NCBI GenBank assembly: GCA_022820545.1
Contig: JAJEFG010000086.1
Span: forward strand, 1 to 56,398
Source: Acidobacteriota bacterium
GTDB lineage: Bacteria > Acidobacteriota > Vicinamibacteria > Marinacidobacterales > Marinacidobacteraceae
Direction of reading: 5' to 3'
Length of the DNA stretch: 56,398 nucleotides
In this document: positions 11,261 to 20,164 of the stretch, piece by piece
Layout: the number at the start of each line of letters is the position of its first letter
Position numbering within the stretch: position 1 is the first letter of the stretch
Notes under the pieces: model-generated
What the model was told of the DNA's origin: nothing
What the model saw: only the letters and a program-made list of their open reading frames with translations
Database searches by the model: none
Position numbers and translations under genes: made by a program

Positions 11261-14200
11261 CGCGCGCCGACGCGCATCGGGCCGCGCCCCGGGGACACGG
11301 CGGCCAGGTCACTTGCGAGGCTGTAGAGAACCGGCACCACGAACAGCGTGACCAGGGTGGCGAAGGCGACTCCGAAAGCCAGCGACACCGCCATCGGAAT
11401 CAGGAGGGCGGCCTGATAGCTGCGCTCCGCCAACAACGGGGTTACGCCGGCGCAGGTCGTCAGCGAGGTGAGGATGACGGCCCGGAAGCGGGCCGGCCCG
11501 GACTGAAGCGCCGCCTCCCGGGCCGATAGCCCCCGCGCCCGGCGCCGGTTCGTGAAGTCGAGCATCACCAGCGCGTCGTTCACCACGATCCCGATGAGCG
11601 GAACCATCCCGAAGAGACTCATCGAGTCGAGATCGATTCCCATGATCAGATGCCCGTACACGGCCCCGGCGAGTCCGAACGGGATCGCGGCCAGGATGAG
11701 GAACGGCTGCGTCCACGAACCGAGCGGGATCGCGAGCAGGATGAAGATGAGCATCACGGCCAGCATCCCGCTGCGCGCCAGGGCTTCCTGGCTTTCCTCC
11801 GCCTCGCCGGCGACCCCGGCAACCCTGAAGTCGTATCCCGGGAAACGCTCGCGGAGCGCGGGGAGCACCTGATCGCGGGCGGCGGCGATGACCGCGTCCG
11901 GAGTGGCCACTCGTCCGTCCACGCTGGCCAGCACCGTGAACGCCCGCAACGAGTCCACGCGGCGGATGAGCGACTGCCCGGCGGCAGCGGAGACCTCGGC
12001 GATCTCACCCAGCGGGTTGACCCGCCCGTCGGGGCTGCGCACGAGTAGTTCGGCCACTCCCAATGCCCCACCCGAGTCGGCGCGCGGAGAGCGCAACACC
12101 ACGCGAATCTCGTCGCGGCCCCGCTGCAGCCGAGCGATCTCCTCCCCGTGAAACGCCTGGCGGAGCTGGCGGCCGACGGCCCCGGCAGTGATCCCGGTGC
12201 CCGACTCTCCGGGCCGGACCCGAGCTACGAGACCCGGAGCGGCGCCCTCGAAGTCGTCGGAAACGGACGTCACGCCCGGGATCTCGCGGAGTCCCGCCTG
12301 GAGGGCCTCGGAGGCCGCCTCGAGGCCTTCGGAGTCCGGCCCCCGAATGCGGAACGACACGTCGGCCGCCTGACCGAACGCATCGCTGATCACGGACACC
12401 CGGGCGTCCACCGGCTCCGATCGAATCCGGTCCCGGACCCGGTCCGCGACGGCGCGCGTCGGGATTCCGGCGCGGTCCTCCTGAGGGCTGAGCCGCCAGA
12501 TGATCTGGCCGACGGACGGGCCCGACTCCGCGGCCTGCCCTCCGAACGCCGCCCCGACTCCGATCGGAATCCGCTGCCCCACGAGGACCACCCGGTGCCG
12601 CTCGACGTCCACTCCCGACTCGGCGCGAATCGCCTCGCGCACCTCGTCCACCGTGGCGTTCAGCGACGCGACCACCGCGCGGGTGGCGTCCGAGGTCGCT
12701 TCCGCCGGCAGCTTGACCTGGACGAACGCGATGTTGTTGTCCATCGGCGAACCCGTCACGACCTGCACGAAACCACCCGCGGTGAGCCCGAACGCGAGGC
12801 ACAGCGCAAAGACCCCGAGCGCCAGGGTCGCCAGCCGGTTGTCGAGCGCCCACCCGAGCGCCGGCCGGTAGACCGTTTCCACGGTCCAGTCGAAGCCTGA
12901 CTGGACGCCAGCGCGGATCCGCGCCAGACGGCGGCTCGGACGCACGGACAGGCCGCCGTGCGCCAGGTGATGCGGCAGGATCCACGCCGCCTCGATCAGC
13001 GAAAACGCCAGGATCGGAATCACCATCCGCGGCACGTCGCCGATGAGCTCGCCGTACACCCCCGGAATCCCGAGCAGCGGAGCAAAGGCGGCCATCGTGG
13101 TCAGCACCCCGAAGGCCGCCGGGAAGAGCACCCTCCGGGTGCCCCGAATCGCGGACTCCTCCCGGCTCTCACCGCCACGGTCCATCCGTCGCTGGACGTT
13201 CTCTCCCACCACGATCGCATCGTCCACCACGATGCCCAGGGCCACGATGAAGCCGAACATGCTCAGCAGGTTGACGGTGATCCCGAGCCCGGGCATCAAC
13301 AGGAAAGCGCCGAAGAACGTGAACGGCAGTCCGGCGGCCGTCCAGACGGCGAGCCGGGTCGAAAGCGTGAAAAAGAGCACCAGGAAGATGAGTCCCAGAC
13401 CGGACAGCCCGTTCCGCACCATGAGGTCCAGACGGCCCTGGAAATCCTCGGCGGCGAAGTACCAGGGCGTGACGCGGATCCCGTCGGGGAGCCGGATCGC
13501 CCCGATGACCTCCCGCGCGCCCGCCGTGGTGTCCGCCAGCCGGCCGCCTTCCTGCAGCAGAACGCTCAGAAACACCGCCGGCTCGCCGTTCATCGAGGCT
13601 TCGCGATCCGACGCCGCGAAACCGTCGGTCACCGCGGCGATGTCCGCCAGACGCACCACGCCGCCGTCCGACGCGGTGATGACCGGAATCCGCCCGAAAT
13701 CCTCGGCGGTGGTCGCGGCGCCCTCGGTACGCAGGCTGAGCTCATGCGCGCCGCTGCGCGCGGTGCCGGCGGGTATGTCCGAGGAGCCCAGCCGGACGGC
13801 GGCCGCAACACCGTCGAAGGTCAGCCCGAACCGCGTCAGGTTCCGCTCGGGGACCTCGATGGTCAGTTCCTGGTCCCAGCCCGTCAGCCGCTCCACGGCG
13901 GCGACCCCGGGTACCGCCCCCACGGCGTCGTGAACAAGCCGGGAAGCCCGGTGCAGGTCGCGTTCGCTCACCGCTCCGTGCACGGCGATCCGGAAGATCT
14001 CCCGGTACGGCGCGATCTCGGAAACCACGGGATCCTCCGCCTCGGCCGGCAGCGAGGTGAGGGAACCCACCCGTTCGCGAACCGTGTCCCCGATCCGGCG
14101 AATGTCCGCCCCTGCCTCGAGTACCAGCGTGAGCCCTCCGGCGTGGTCCGTCGCGAGCCCGACCGTCTCCCGCACGCCCTCGATACCTCGCAGGGCTTCC

Positions 14201-14439
14201 TCGAGTGGGAGCAGGATCCGGGACTCGACCACTTCGGCCTCCGCCCCGGGCAGAACGACCCGCACCACCACGGCGGGGGAGGAGGTTTCGGGAAGGAGTT
14301 CGTGCGGAATGCCGCCGAGGGCCAGGTAGCCGGCCAGCGAAACGCCGAAGAAGATCAGGTTGGCGGCGACCCGGTTCCGGACGAACCAGGCGATCACACC
14401 GGTGGACCGCCGCTCCTGGTCCGGGGGTTCTCCGTCCAT
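11254..14439 (-). CDS. RND efflux transporter permease (AcrB/HAE family)
   Basis: A 1061-aa inner-membrane proton-driven exporter. It starts VIAWFVRNRVAANLIFF (TM1), has a large periplasmic loop, then the TM4 motif GIVVDDAIVVGENV with the proton-relay Asp pair. The second half repeats the fold, ending in several membrane helices. Length is that of the AcrB/MexB family. It lies 14 nt downstream of its membrane-fusion partner (14454-15614) on the same strand. No outer-membrane TolC-like gene is present, so the third component is elsewhere. Substrates are unknown. Confidence 0.95.
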   Translation of the reverse strand: MDGEPPDQERRSTGVIAWFVRNRVAANLIFFGVSLAGYLALGGIPHELLPETSSPAVVVRVVLPGAEAEVVESRILLPLEEALRGIEGVRETVGLATDHAGGLTLVLEAGADIRRIGDTVRERVGSLTSLPAEAEDPVVSEIAPYREIFRIAVHGAVSERDLHRASRLVHDAVGAVPGVAAVERLTGWDQELTIEVPERNLTRFGLTFDGVAAAVRLGSSDIPAGTARSGAHELSLRTEGAATTAEDFGRIPVITASDGGVVRLADIAAVTDGFAASDREASMNGEPAVFLSVLLQEGGRLADTTAGAREVIGAIRLPDGIRVTPWYFAAEDFQGRLDLMVRNGLSGLGLIFLVLFFTLSTRLAVWTAAGLPFTFFGAFLLMPGLGITVNLLSMFGFIVALGIVVDDAIVVGENVQRRMDRGGESREESAIRGTRRVLFPAAFGVLTTMAAFAPLLGIPGVYGELIGDVPRMVIPILAFSLIEAAWILPHHLAHGGLSVRPSRRLARIRAGVQSGFDWTVETVYRPALGWALDNRLATLALGVFALCLAFGLTAGGFVQVVTGSPMDNNIAFVQVKLPAEATSDATRAVVASLNATVDEVREAIRAESGVDVERHRVVLVGQRIPIGVGAAFGGQAAESGPSVGQIIWRLSPQEDRAGIPTRAVADRVRDRIRSEPVDARVSVISDAFGQAADVSFRIRGPDSEGLEAASEALQAGLREIPGVTSVSDDFEGAAPGLVARVRPGESGTGITAGAVGRQLRQAFHGEEIARLQRGRDEIRVVLRSPRADSGGALGVAELLVRSPDGRVNPLGEIAEVSAAAGQSLIRRVDSLRAFTVLASVDGRVATPDAVIAAARDQVLPALRERFPGYDFRVAGVAGEAEESQEALARSGMLAVMLIFILLAIPLGSWTQPFLILAAIPFGLAGAVYGHLIMGIDLDSMSLFGMVPLIGIVVNDALVMLDFTNRRRARGLSAREAALQSGPARFRAVILTSLTTCAGVTPLLAERSYQAALLIPMAVSLAFGVAFATLVTLFVVPVLYSLASDLAAVSPGRGPMRVGARQ

Positions 14440-14453
14440 CCCGCCCGTGCCGT

Positions 14454-15614
14454 TCAGGGATTCCCCGGAGAACCGGCGATCCGGACCCGCATTCCCTCCG
14501 CGACCAGGGACGGCGGAGAAACCACGAGCCGCTCCCCGGCCGCAAGACCGGAGCGAACCAGCACCGCCGCTTCGCCGGCGGGCCAGAACGCGTCCACCTG
14601 CCGAATCCGGACCCGGTCCTCATCGTCCACCACGAGCACGGTGCCGTCGGCGCGGAAGGCGCTCGCGGGGACGTTGGCCACGTCGGCGAACTCCTTCCCC
14701 TCGATCTCGACCCGCACGAACATCCCGGCCACGAGCGGCGGCCTGCCATCCGGGGTCGTCTGGTAGGGCCCGGCCACTTCGATCAGGGCCGGGACGAAAC
14801 GGGTGGCCGGATCCATCTCGCCCTCCATCCGGGCGAGCCGTCCTTCCCAGGTCCAACGGACTTCCGCATCGGGCGGCCCGAGTGTCGCGGTCACGCGAGC
14901 CGGGGACGCCCGCCCGCCGCTTTCCCGGAAGGGCAGGTCCAGGAGCGAGAGCGCGGCATCCGGGAGCGAAACCCGGACTTCGAACACGTCCAGCGACAAG
15001 AGCTCCAGCAGGCGGTGACCCGGGGTGACCCACTCGCCGACTTCCGCGCTCCGGGCGGCGACCAGGCCGGAGTGCGGCGCCCGGACTTCCGTATTCCTCA
15101 GATCCGCTTCCGCGGTCTCGAGGGCCGCCCGCGCGGCGGCGGCGCCCTCCTCCGCGGCCGCCAACTGCGGCACGCCGAGCGCCAGCGGATCCGGCTCCGC
15201 CCCGGTCCGTTCCCACTCGGTTCGGGCCATTTCCGCAGCCGCCTGCTCCCGGAGCAGGCGAAGTTCAGCCTCCGCGAGACGGCTTCGCGCCTCGGCCACT
15301 GCCTGGGAGTACGGGGTCTGCCGGATTCGGAAGAGCGGGGATTCCCCGGCTACCTGTGTCCCGACCCGGAGCGCACCGGCCGCCCAGACGATCTCGCCGG
15401 CGACCTGGGCGGCCACCCGGGTGCGACGTGCGGGCCGCGCTGTGCCGTCCACGTTGACCACGACCCGCTGCGGGCCGAGTTGCACGCTCTGGACCCGAAC
15501 CTCGGGGAGCGCGGGCTCGAACTCCTGGGCCTCGGGCTCCGGACCCAGCGCCACCAGGAGCGCAACGACGGCGAACGAAGCCAACAGGATCGGGACGAAC
15601 AGGAAACGCCGCAT
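14454..15614 (-). CDS. RND membrane-fusion (periplasmic adaptor) protein
   Basis: About 386 aa. An N-terminal membrane anchor (MRRFLFVPILLASFAVVALL) is followed by a lipoyl/barrel-sandwich half, an alpha-helical hairpin rich in Ala/Glu (about 105-175), the second lipoyl half (EVRAPHSGLVAARS) and beta-barrel domains. It bridges the RND permease encoded 14 nt downstream to an outer-membrane channel. ATG 15614 is chosen because it begins the hydrophobic anchor; ATG 15650 and GTG 15656 would add 12-14 residues, and none has a strong ribosome site. Confidence 0.9.
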   Translation of the reverse strand: MRRFLFVPILLASFAVVALLVALGPEPEAQEFEPALPEVRVQSVQLGPQRVVVNVDGTARPARRTRVAAQVAGEIVWAAGALRVGTQVAGESPLFRIRQTPYSQAVAEARSRLAEAELRLLREQAAAEMARTEWERTGAEPDPLALGVPQLAAAEEGAAAARAALETAEADLRNTEVRAPHSGLVAARSAEVGEWVTPGHRLLELLSLDVFEVRVSLPDAALSLLDLPFRESGGRASPARVTATLGPPDAEVRWTWEGRLARMEGEMDPATRFVPALIEVAGPYQTTPDGRPPLVAGMFVRVEIEGKEFADVANVPASAFRADGTVLVVDDEDRVRIRQVDAFWPAGEAAVLVRSGLAAGERLVVSPPSLVAEGMRVRIAGSPGNP

Positions 15615-15716
15615 CACCGCTGGCCGGCGGAGATACAGACCGCCGGGCATCCCCACATCGTGAAAGCGGAGTGTACGGCGAACCGGGATTCCACGAACCC
15701 GTCACGCGGACCTCGA

Positions 15717-15735
15717 GCCGGAGAGCTGCTCCGGC
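15717..15735. promoter_or_regulatory. Inverted repeat in divergent region
   Basis: A perfect 7-nt inverted repeat, GCCGGAG-AGCTG-CTCCGGC, lies in the 192 bp between the divergent adaptor gene and the metallophosphoesterase gene. It could be an operator or a transcript-end hairpin. No regulator gene is adjacent, so the role is open. Confidence 0.3.
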
Positions 15736-15806
15736 GCACCTTCGACCGACCTACACTCCGTCCCGAACACGCATGTGGCCCAACGACTGTGCCCGGGGAT
15801 AGTCCG

Positions 15807-16643
15807 GTGCGCTTGTGGGCGCTATCGGACCTCCACATCTCGCACCCACGGAACCGGGAAGCACTGGACGACTTTCCGGCGCATCCCGACGACTGGCTGA
15901 TCCTGGCGGGAGACCTGACCGACGGGGAGCAGGGGCTCGACGAGCTGCTGCGCGCGCTGGCCCCCAGGTTCCGCCGGCTCGTGTGGACGCCGGGCAATCA
16001 TGAACTCTGGACCGTCCCGGGCAGGGCCCCCTCATTCCGGGGCGTCGCGCTGTACGAGCGGCTCGTCGCCATCGCCCGCTCCCACGGCGCCCTCACTCCC
16101 GAAGATCCCTATCCGGTTGTCGAGCACCGGGATGGCAGGATCCTCATCGCGCCGCTGTTCCTCCTCTACGACTACAGCTTCCGGCCGCCGCACGTTCGGC
16201 GCGACCAGGTCGTGCGCTGGGCGCGCGAAACCGGGGCGGTCTGCAGCGACGAATACCTTCTCCACCCCGACCCGTTCCCGGACCGGGAATCGTGGTGCAT
16301 CGCGCGGTGCGAGTCGGCTGCCACCCGGCTCGCCGCGTGCCCGCCGGACATCCCCAAGGTGCTGATCAACCACTTCCCGCTGGAAGAGGAACACGCGGTG
16401 CTGCCGCGGGTCCCCCGCTTCACCCCCTGGTGCGGGACGCGGCGGACGCGCGGTTGGCACCGGCGGTTCGGGGCCTGCGCGGTGGTCTACGGGCACCTCC
16501 ACATCCGCAAGACCGATTGGCTCGACGGCGTGCCGTTTCACGAGGTTTCGCTCGGCTACCCGCGGCAGTGGGATTCCAGCCGGGGAATCGGCGCCTACCT
16601 GCGCGAAGTGACACTGGCGCCGGGGGACGCCGTGTCCCGATGA
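15807..16643 (+). CDS. Calcineurin-like metallophosphoesterase
   Basis: A 278-aa cytoplasmic dinuclear-metal phosphoesterase. The complete motif set is visible: SDLHIS (DxH), GDLTD (GDxxD), GNHE, a conserved His in INHFP and GHLHI (GHxH). GTG 15807 is taken as the start because it gives the standard beta-strand before SDLH and has GGGGA upstream; GTG 15789 is an alternative. The stop overlaps the PPTase start (ATGA at 16640), so the two are co-translated. The substrate is unknown. Confidence 0.9.
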   Translation: MRLWALSDLHISHPRNREALDDFPAHPDDWLILAGDLTDGEQGLDELLRALAPRFRRLVWTPGNHELWTVPGRAPSFRGVALYERLVAIARSHGALTPEDPYPVVEHRDGRILIAPLFLLYDYSFRPPHVRRDQVVRWARETGAVCSDEYLLHPDPFPDRESWCIARCESAATRLAACPPDIPKVLINHFPLEEEHAVLPRVPRFTPWCGTRRTRGWHRRFGACAVVYGHLHIRKTDWLDGVPFHEVSLGYPRQWDSSRGIGAYLREVTLAPGDAVSR

Positions 16644-17380
16644 CGACCCGCCGCGATCCGTGGTGGAGCCCCTGGCACGAGGGCGAAGGCGCGCTCATCC
16701 TGCACGTGGACCTTGGTTCCGATGAGGGCCGTGAGAGACAGGCCCTGTCCCTCCTCGATGACGAAGAACGGCGCCGCCGGGACCGTTTCGTGGTGGAGGG
16801 CGCCGCGCGCCGTTTTTCGCTCTGCCGCGCGGCGCTCCGGCTCAACCTCGCCGAGCGCCTCGGCTGCACGAACGACGAGCTCTCCTTCGGCTACCGCGAG
16901 CACGGCAAACCCTTCGCGAAGGTGAACGGGGCACCCTCACCCGTCAGCTTCAACGTGAGCCACAGCGGATCCAACGGCCTGATCGGGTTCGCCGAACACG
17001 ACGGGTTGGGAGTGGATCTGGAGGAACGCGCTCCGGGCCGGAACTTCGACGGCATCGGCAGCCGCGTCTACGGCCCGGCCGAGCAGCGCGCCCTCACGGC
17101 GGCAGAGGGACAGCGGAAGGCGGATCTGTTCTACCGGCTCTGGAGCCTCAAGGAGGCGCTGATCAAGGCGCTCGGAACGGGTTTCTCCCTGAATCCGTCG
17201 CGCTTCGAGGTTCCCGCGGCAATGCTCGGCGGCGCCCGGTCCTCGGTGTTCCGCTTCCCGCAGGCACCCTCCGAACGGTGGTGGTTGATGGATCTCGGCG
17301 AGCCCCGGTTCGCCGCCGCGATGGCCTACCGGCTGCCTGCCCGGGCCGCCGGTTCGACCCTCCAGGTCAGCGCGAACTGA
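16640..17380 (+). CDS. 4'-phosphopantetheinyl transferase (Sfp type)
   Basis: 246 aa. It transfers phosphopantetheine from CoA to carrier-protein serines. Motifs: SFNVSHSG (P-loop-like N-lobe), GVDLEE with Mg ligands D126 and E128, and WSLKEALIKALG with K171/E172. Sfp-type enzymes usually serve polyketide, nonribosomal peptide or fatty-acid carriers; no such synthase lies in this window, so its targets are elsewhere. It is coupled to the metallophosphoesterase by a 4-nt overlap, a pairing whose functional sense is unclear. Confidence 0.93.
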   Translation: MTTRRDPWWSPWHEGEGALILHVDLGSDEGRERQALSLLDDEERRRRDRFVVEGAARRFSLCRAALRLNLAERLGCTNDELSFGYREHGKPFAKVNGAPSPVSFNVSHSGSNGLIGFAEHDGLGVDLEERAPGRNFDGIGSRVYGPAEQRALTAAEGQRKADLFYRLWSLKEALIKALGTGFSLNPSRFEVPAAMLGGARSSVFRFPQAPSERWWLMDLGEPRFAAAMAYRLPARAAGSTLQVSAN

Positions 17381-17925
17381 AGCCGATTCGGTCGAGAAAC
17401 TCCATCGTCAGCCGGGCGCATTCCTCGGGCCGTTCGAGCGGGGCCAGGTGGGTCGTCCCCGTCACGATCCGGAAGTCCACCGACGCCACCCCGGTCAAGT
17501 CGCACGGCGGGACAAAAGTAGTGAGGGAGATCGGGGTCGGCGCCAACCACGCGGACCGGCAGTGGGAAGCGACAGGAGGGCCGCCAGGCAGGAAACCGAG
17601 TGGAAGACGCCGGCCCGGGGTCGCATCCCGAAAGTCCTGTCCACGGCCTGTCCGACGGCCTCGAGGTCGCGGCAGAAGGTCGGGACGGTGTGCCGCGCGA
17701 TGGCGCCGGGCGGGTTCTCGCCGTGATTCCGCAGGTCGAACACGACGACATCGAAGTCATCGAGGAAGAGCGACCAGAACGGGTAGTAGAGGTCGATCGC
17801 GAGCCCGTTGCCGTGGCTCAGCAGCAGGCGGGGCCCATCCCGGTTCCCATACCGCCGTACCGGGATCGTGGCCTCACGTCCAGCCGGACCTCGACGATCG
17901 CGGCCGGCGGCGGGGGCTCGGAGTG
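17367..17925 (-). pseudogene. Frame-broken, internally deleted alpha/beta hydrolase
   Basis: Three reading frames on the minus strand together spell parts of one alpha/beta hydrolase. From about 17919 one frame reads AAIVEVRLDV. The next frame continues EATIPVRRYGN, then LLLSHGNGLAIDLYYPFW (oxyanion loop), VVVFDLRNHG and VFHSVSCLAALL (nucleophile elbow). After about 17560 the frame shifts again to VASVDFRIVTGTTHLAPLERPEE (catalytic His) and ends at TGA 17367-17369. The roughly 100 or more residues normally found between nucleophile and His strand are largely missing, so this is decay and not one sequencing slip. It overlaps the convergent PPTase 3' end by 14 nt. Boundaries are approximate. 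Confidence 0.75.
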
Positions 17926-18010
17926 ACGAGGATCCGTCCCGGGTTTCACCTTCCGGCGAGGACGGCCGCGGGGGCGGACAGCGCGTCCGCCCCCGGTTCA
18001 CCGCCGGCTG

Positions 18011-20083
18011 TCAGTTCCCGTCCGCCTCCGGCAGCGCGAGCGCGACGTAGGACTCCGGCACCCGGCCCCGCTGGCCCGTCTGGACCAGGATGTACTGCCG
18101 TCCCTCGTGCCTGTAGGTCATCATGCCGTACATGGCCGTCGCCGGGAGCTCGACGCTGCCGACCTTCTCGCCGGTCATCTTGTCGTGGGCGTTCAGGACC
18201 CGCGGTCCCCCCATGCCCTCGTTCGTGAGGAGCAGGTCCCCGCTGACCATCAGGATCGCCCGGCCCTGGCCGCCGACGTTCGACAGGTCCACGCCCTCGA
18301 GGGCGGGATGGTTCTTGATCCGGTCGTTGGGCTCCCCGATCGGGATCCACCAGAGGTGTTCCCCGGTGTTCATGTCGATCGCGGTGACCCGGCTGTAGGG
18401 CGGCTTGTAGATCGGCAGACCGTCCGGTCCCGGGACTCCGATCGCGCGGTAGTTGACCCAGTCGGAGACAGTCTCGCCGATCGTGGTGCACTTGCCGCTC
18501 GGCGAGGTGCAGTCGTGCTCCGGCTGGTCGGCGTCCACCCCCGGCTGCACGATCCGTCCCGAGCAGTTCGGACCCGAGGACTGGTAGAGGATCCCGGTCC
18601 CCGGGTCGAGGGCGGCGGGATGGGTGATGTTGACCGCGGCGTGGACGCCACAGGCGATCCATCCCTTGTTCTCGTCGTAGCCCTTGGGGATCGGAGGCAT
18701 GTAGGGGCCGCCGACCCGGTACTCGGAAACGATCTCGATGGCCTTCTGCCGCAGTTCGGGGGTGTAGTCGATCAGGTTGTCCTCGCTCAGGTCGAGGGGC
18801 TCCACGGGCGCCGGCACGGTCGGGACCGGCTGGGTGGGCGACAGCTTCTCGCCCGGCACGATCGATTGGGGAACCTCGACCTCTTCGATGGGCCACACCG
18901 GGTCGCCGGTCTCCCGATTGAAGGCGAAGGTGTACCCCTGCTTGGTGGTCTGGATGGCCATCGGCACCTTCTCGCCGTTCACCTCCACGTCCACCAGGAT
19001 CGGGACGTTCGGGAGATCGTGGTTCCAGATCGGATGGTGGGTGGTCTGGAAGTGCCAGACCCGCTCGCCGGTCTGGGCGTTGAGCGCGATCACGCTGGTC
19101 CCGAAGAGGTTGTCTCCCGGCCGGAACCCGCCATAGAAATCGATGGTCGGCGCGTTGGTCGGGATGTACACGATGTCCCGCTCGAGATCGGCCGACAGCG
19201 GAGCCCACGAGGAGACGTCGCCGGTCCACTTCCAGGCGTCGTTCTCCCACGTGCTGGCGGCGAAGTCATCCTCGGAGCGCGGGGTCACGTTGAACTTCCA
19301 CTTGAAGTCGCCGGTCGAGGCGTCGAACGCGAGGATGTCGCCGGGAACGTTCTCGATCCGGGTCTGGTGGTATCCCTGCGCGGCGGAGTTCCCCACCACG
19401 ATGGTCCCGTTCACCACGATCGGGGGCGAGGAATTCGTGATGTACCCCACGGTGGGAGCCAACCCCTCGTAGGGGTCGTAGTTGTAGCCGAAGTGGGCGA
19501 GGAGGTCCACGACGCCGGTCTTCGGGAACCCGGGAATCGGCACCGGCTCGCCCCAGTCCTCGATGTGCTCGCCGGTCTCGCCGTCGAACGCGTGAAGGAA
19601 GAACGCCGGGGAGACCACGTAGATGACCAGCCGCCCATCGATTTCGGCGTAGGCGACGCCCTTGCCGTAGCTCGAGCGCATGGACTCCTCGAAACGCCGG
19701 GTGTCCGGCTCCGCGTAGGTCCAAAGCGTCTCGCCCGTTGCGGGGTCGATCGACACCACCGTGCGCCGGTAGCCCACCACCGTGTAGAGCCTGCCGTTGA
19801 TGTAGCTTGGGGTGGACTTCGACAGGAAGCTCGGCTTCGGCCCGTAGTTGTCGCCCCGCCACATCCAGGCGACTTCCAGGTCGCCAAAGTTGTCCGCGTT
19901 GATGTCGTTCAGCGGTGACGAGCGGGTTCCCCAGGCGTCGCCGCTCTGGTACCGCCATTCGCCTTCGGGCATGTCGCGGTTCTGGGCCGCGAGCGGCACG
20001 GTGAACAGCAGCGCGGCCGCCAGGATGCCGGCAATCCCGAGCGGACGTTTCGCGGGCGCGCCAAGAGGGCTCATTCGGGTCAT
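18011..20083 (-). CDS. PQQ-dependent quinoprotein dehydrogenase
   Basis: A 690-aa periplasmic eight-bladed quinoprotein oxidising an alcohol, aldose or similar substrate with pyrroloquinoline quinone. It has a signal peptide (LGIAGILAAALLFTVPLAAQ) after ATG 20083, which has GGAGG 7 nt upstream. Propeller repeats appear as ATGETLW, ASTGDFKWKF, TGERVWHFQTTHH, TGDPVWP and TGEHLWW. WNHDLPN (D356) and TTKQG (K381) match the catalytic Asp and PQQ-binding Lys of the membrane glucose dehydrogenase family. It lacks the N-terminal membrane helices of E. coli Gcd and any heme motif. An insert near residues 475-540 holds four cysteines (IACG, PNCSG, HDCTS, GKCTT), perhaps disulfides. The electron acceptor is not encoded nearby. 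Confidence 0.92.
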   Translation of the reverse strand: MTRMSPLGAPAKRPLGIAGILAAALLFTVPLAAQNRDMPEGEWRYQSGDAWGTRSSPLNDINADNFGDLEVAWMWRGDNYGPKPSFLSKSTPSYINGRLYTVVGYRRTVVSIDPATGETLWTYAEPDTRRFEESMRSSYGKGVAYAEIDGRLVIYVVSPAFFLHAFDGETGEHIEDWGEPVPIPGFPKTGVVDLLAHFGYNYDPYEGLAPTVGYITNSSPPIVVNGTIVVGNSAAQGYHQTRIENVPGDILAFDASTGDFKWKFNVTPRSEDDFAASTWENDAWKWTGDVSSWAPLSADLERDIVYIPTNAPTIDFYGGFRPGDNLFGTSVIALNAQTGERVWHFQTTHHPIWNHDLPNVPILVDVEVNGEKVPMAIQTTKQGYTFAFNRETGDPVWPIEEVEVPQSIVPGEKLSPTQPVPTVPAPVEPLDLSEDNLIDYTPELRQKAIEIVSEYRVGGPYMPPIPKGYDENKGWIACGVHAAVNITHPAALDPGTGILYQSSGPNCSGRIVQPGVDADQPEHDCTSPSGKCTTIGETVSDWVNYRAIGVPGPDGLPIYKPPYSRVTAIDMNTGEHLWWIPIGEPNDRIKNHPALEGVDLSNVGGQGRAILMVSGDLLLTNEGMGGPRVLNAHDKMTGEKVGSVELPATAMYGMMTYRHEGRQYILVQTGQRGRVPESYVALALPEADGN

Positions 20084-20164
20084 CTGGGTCCTCCCATGAG
20101 TTCTAGGAACCGGGAATCGTAAGCGTTTTGCCCAACGTTGTCCGCACCTCGAGGGTTCCATGGA

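Noticed and set aside
12958-14766. 602-codon frame antisense to the RND pump
   Set aside because: Low-complexity shadow; the RND protein is unmistakable.
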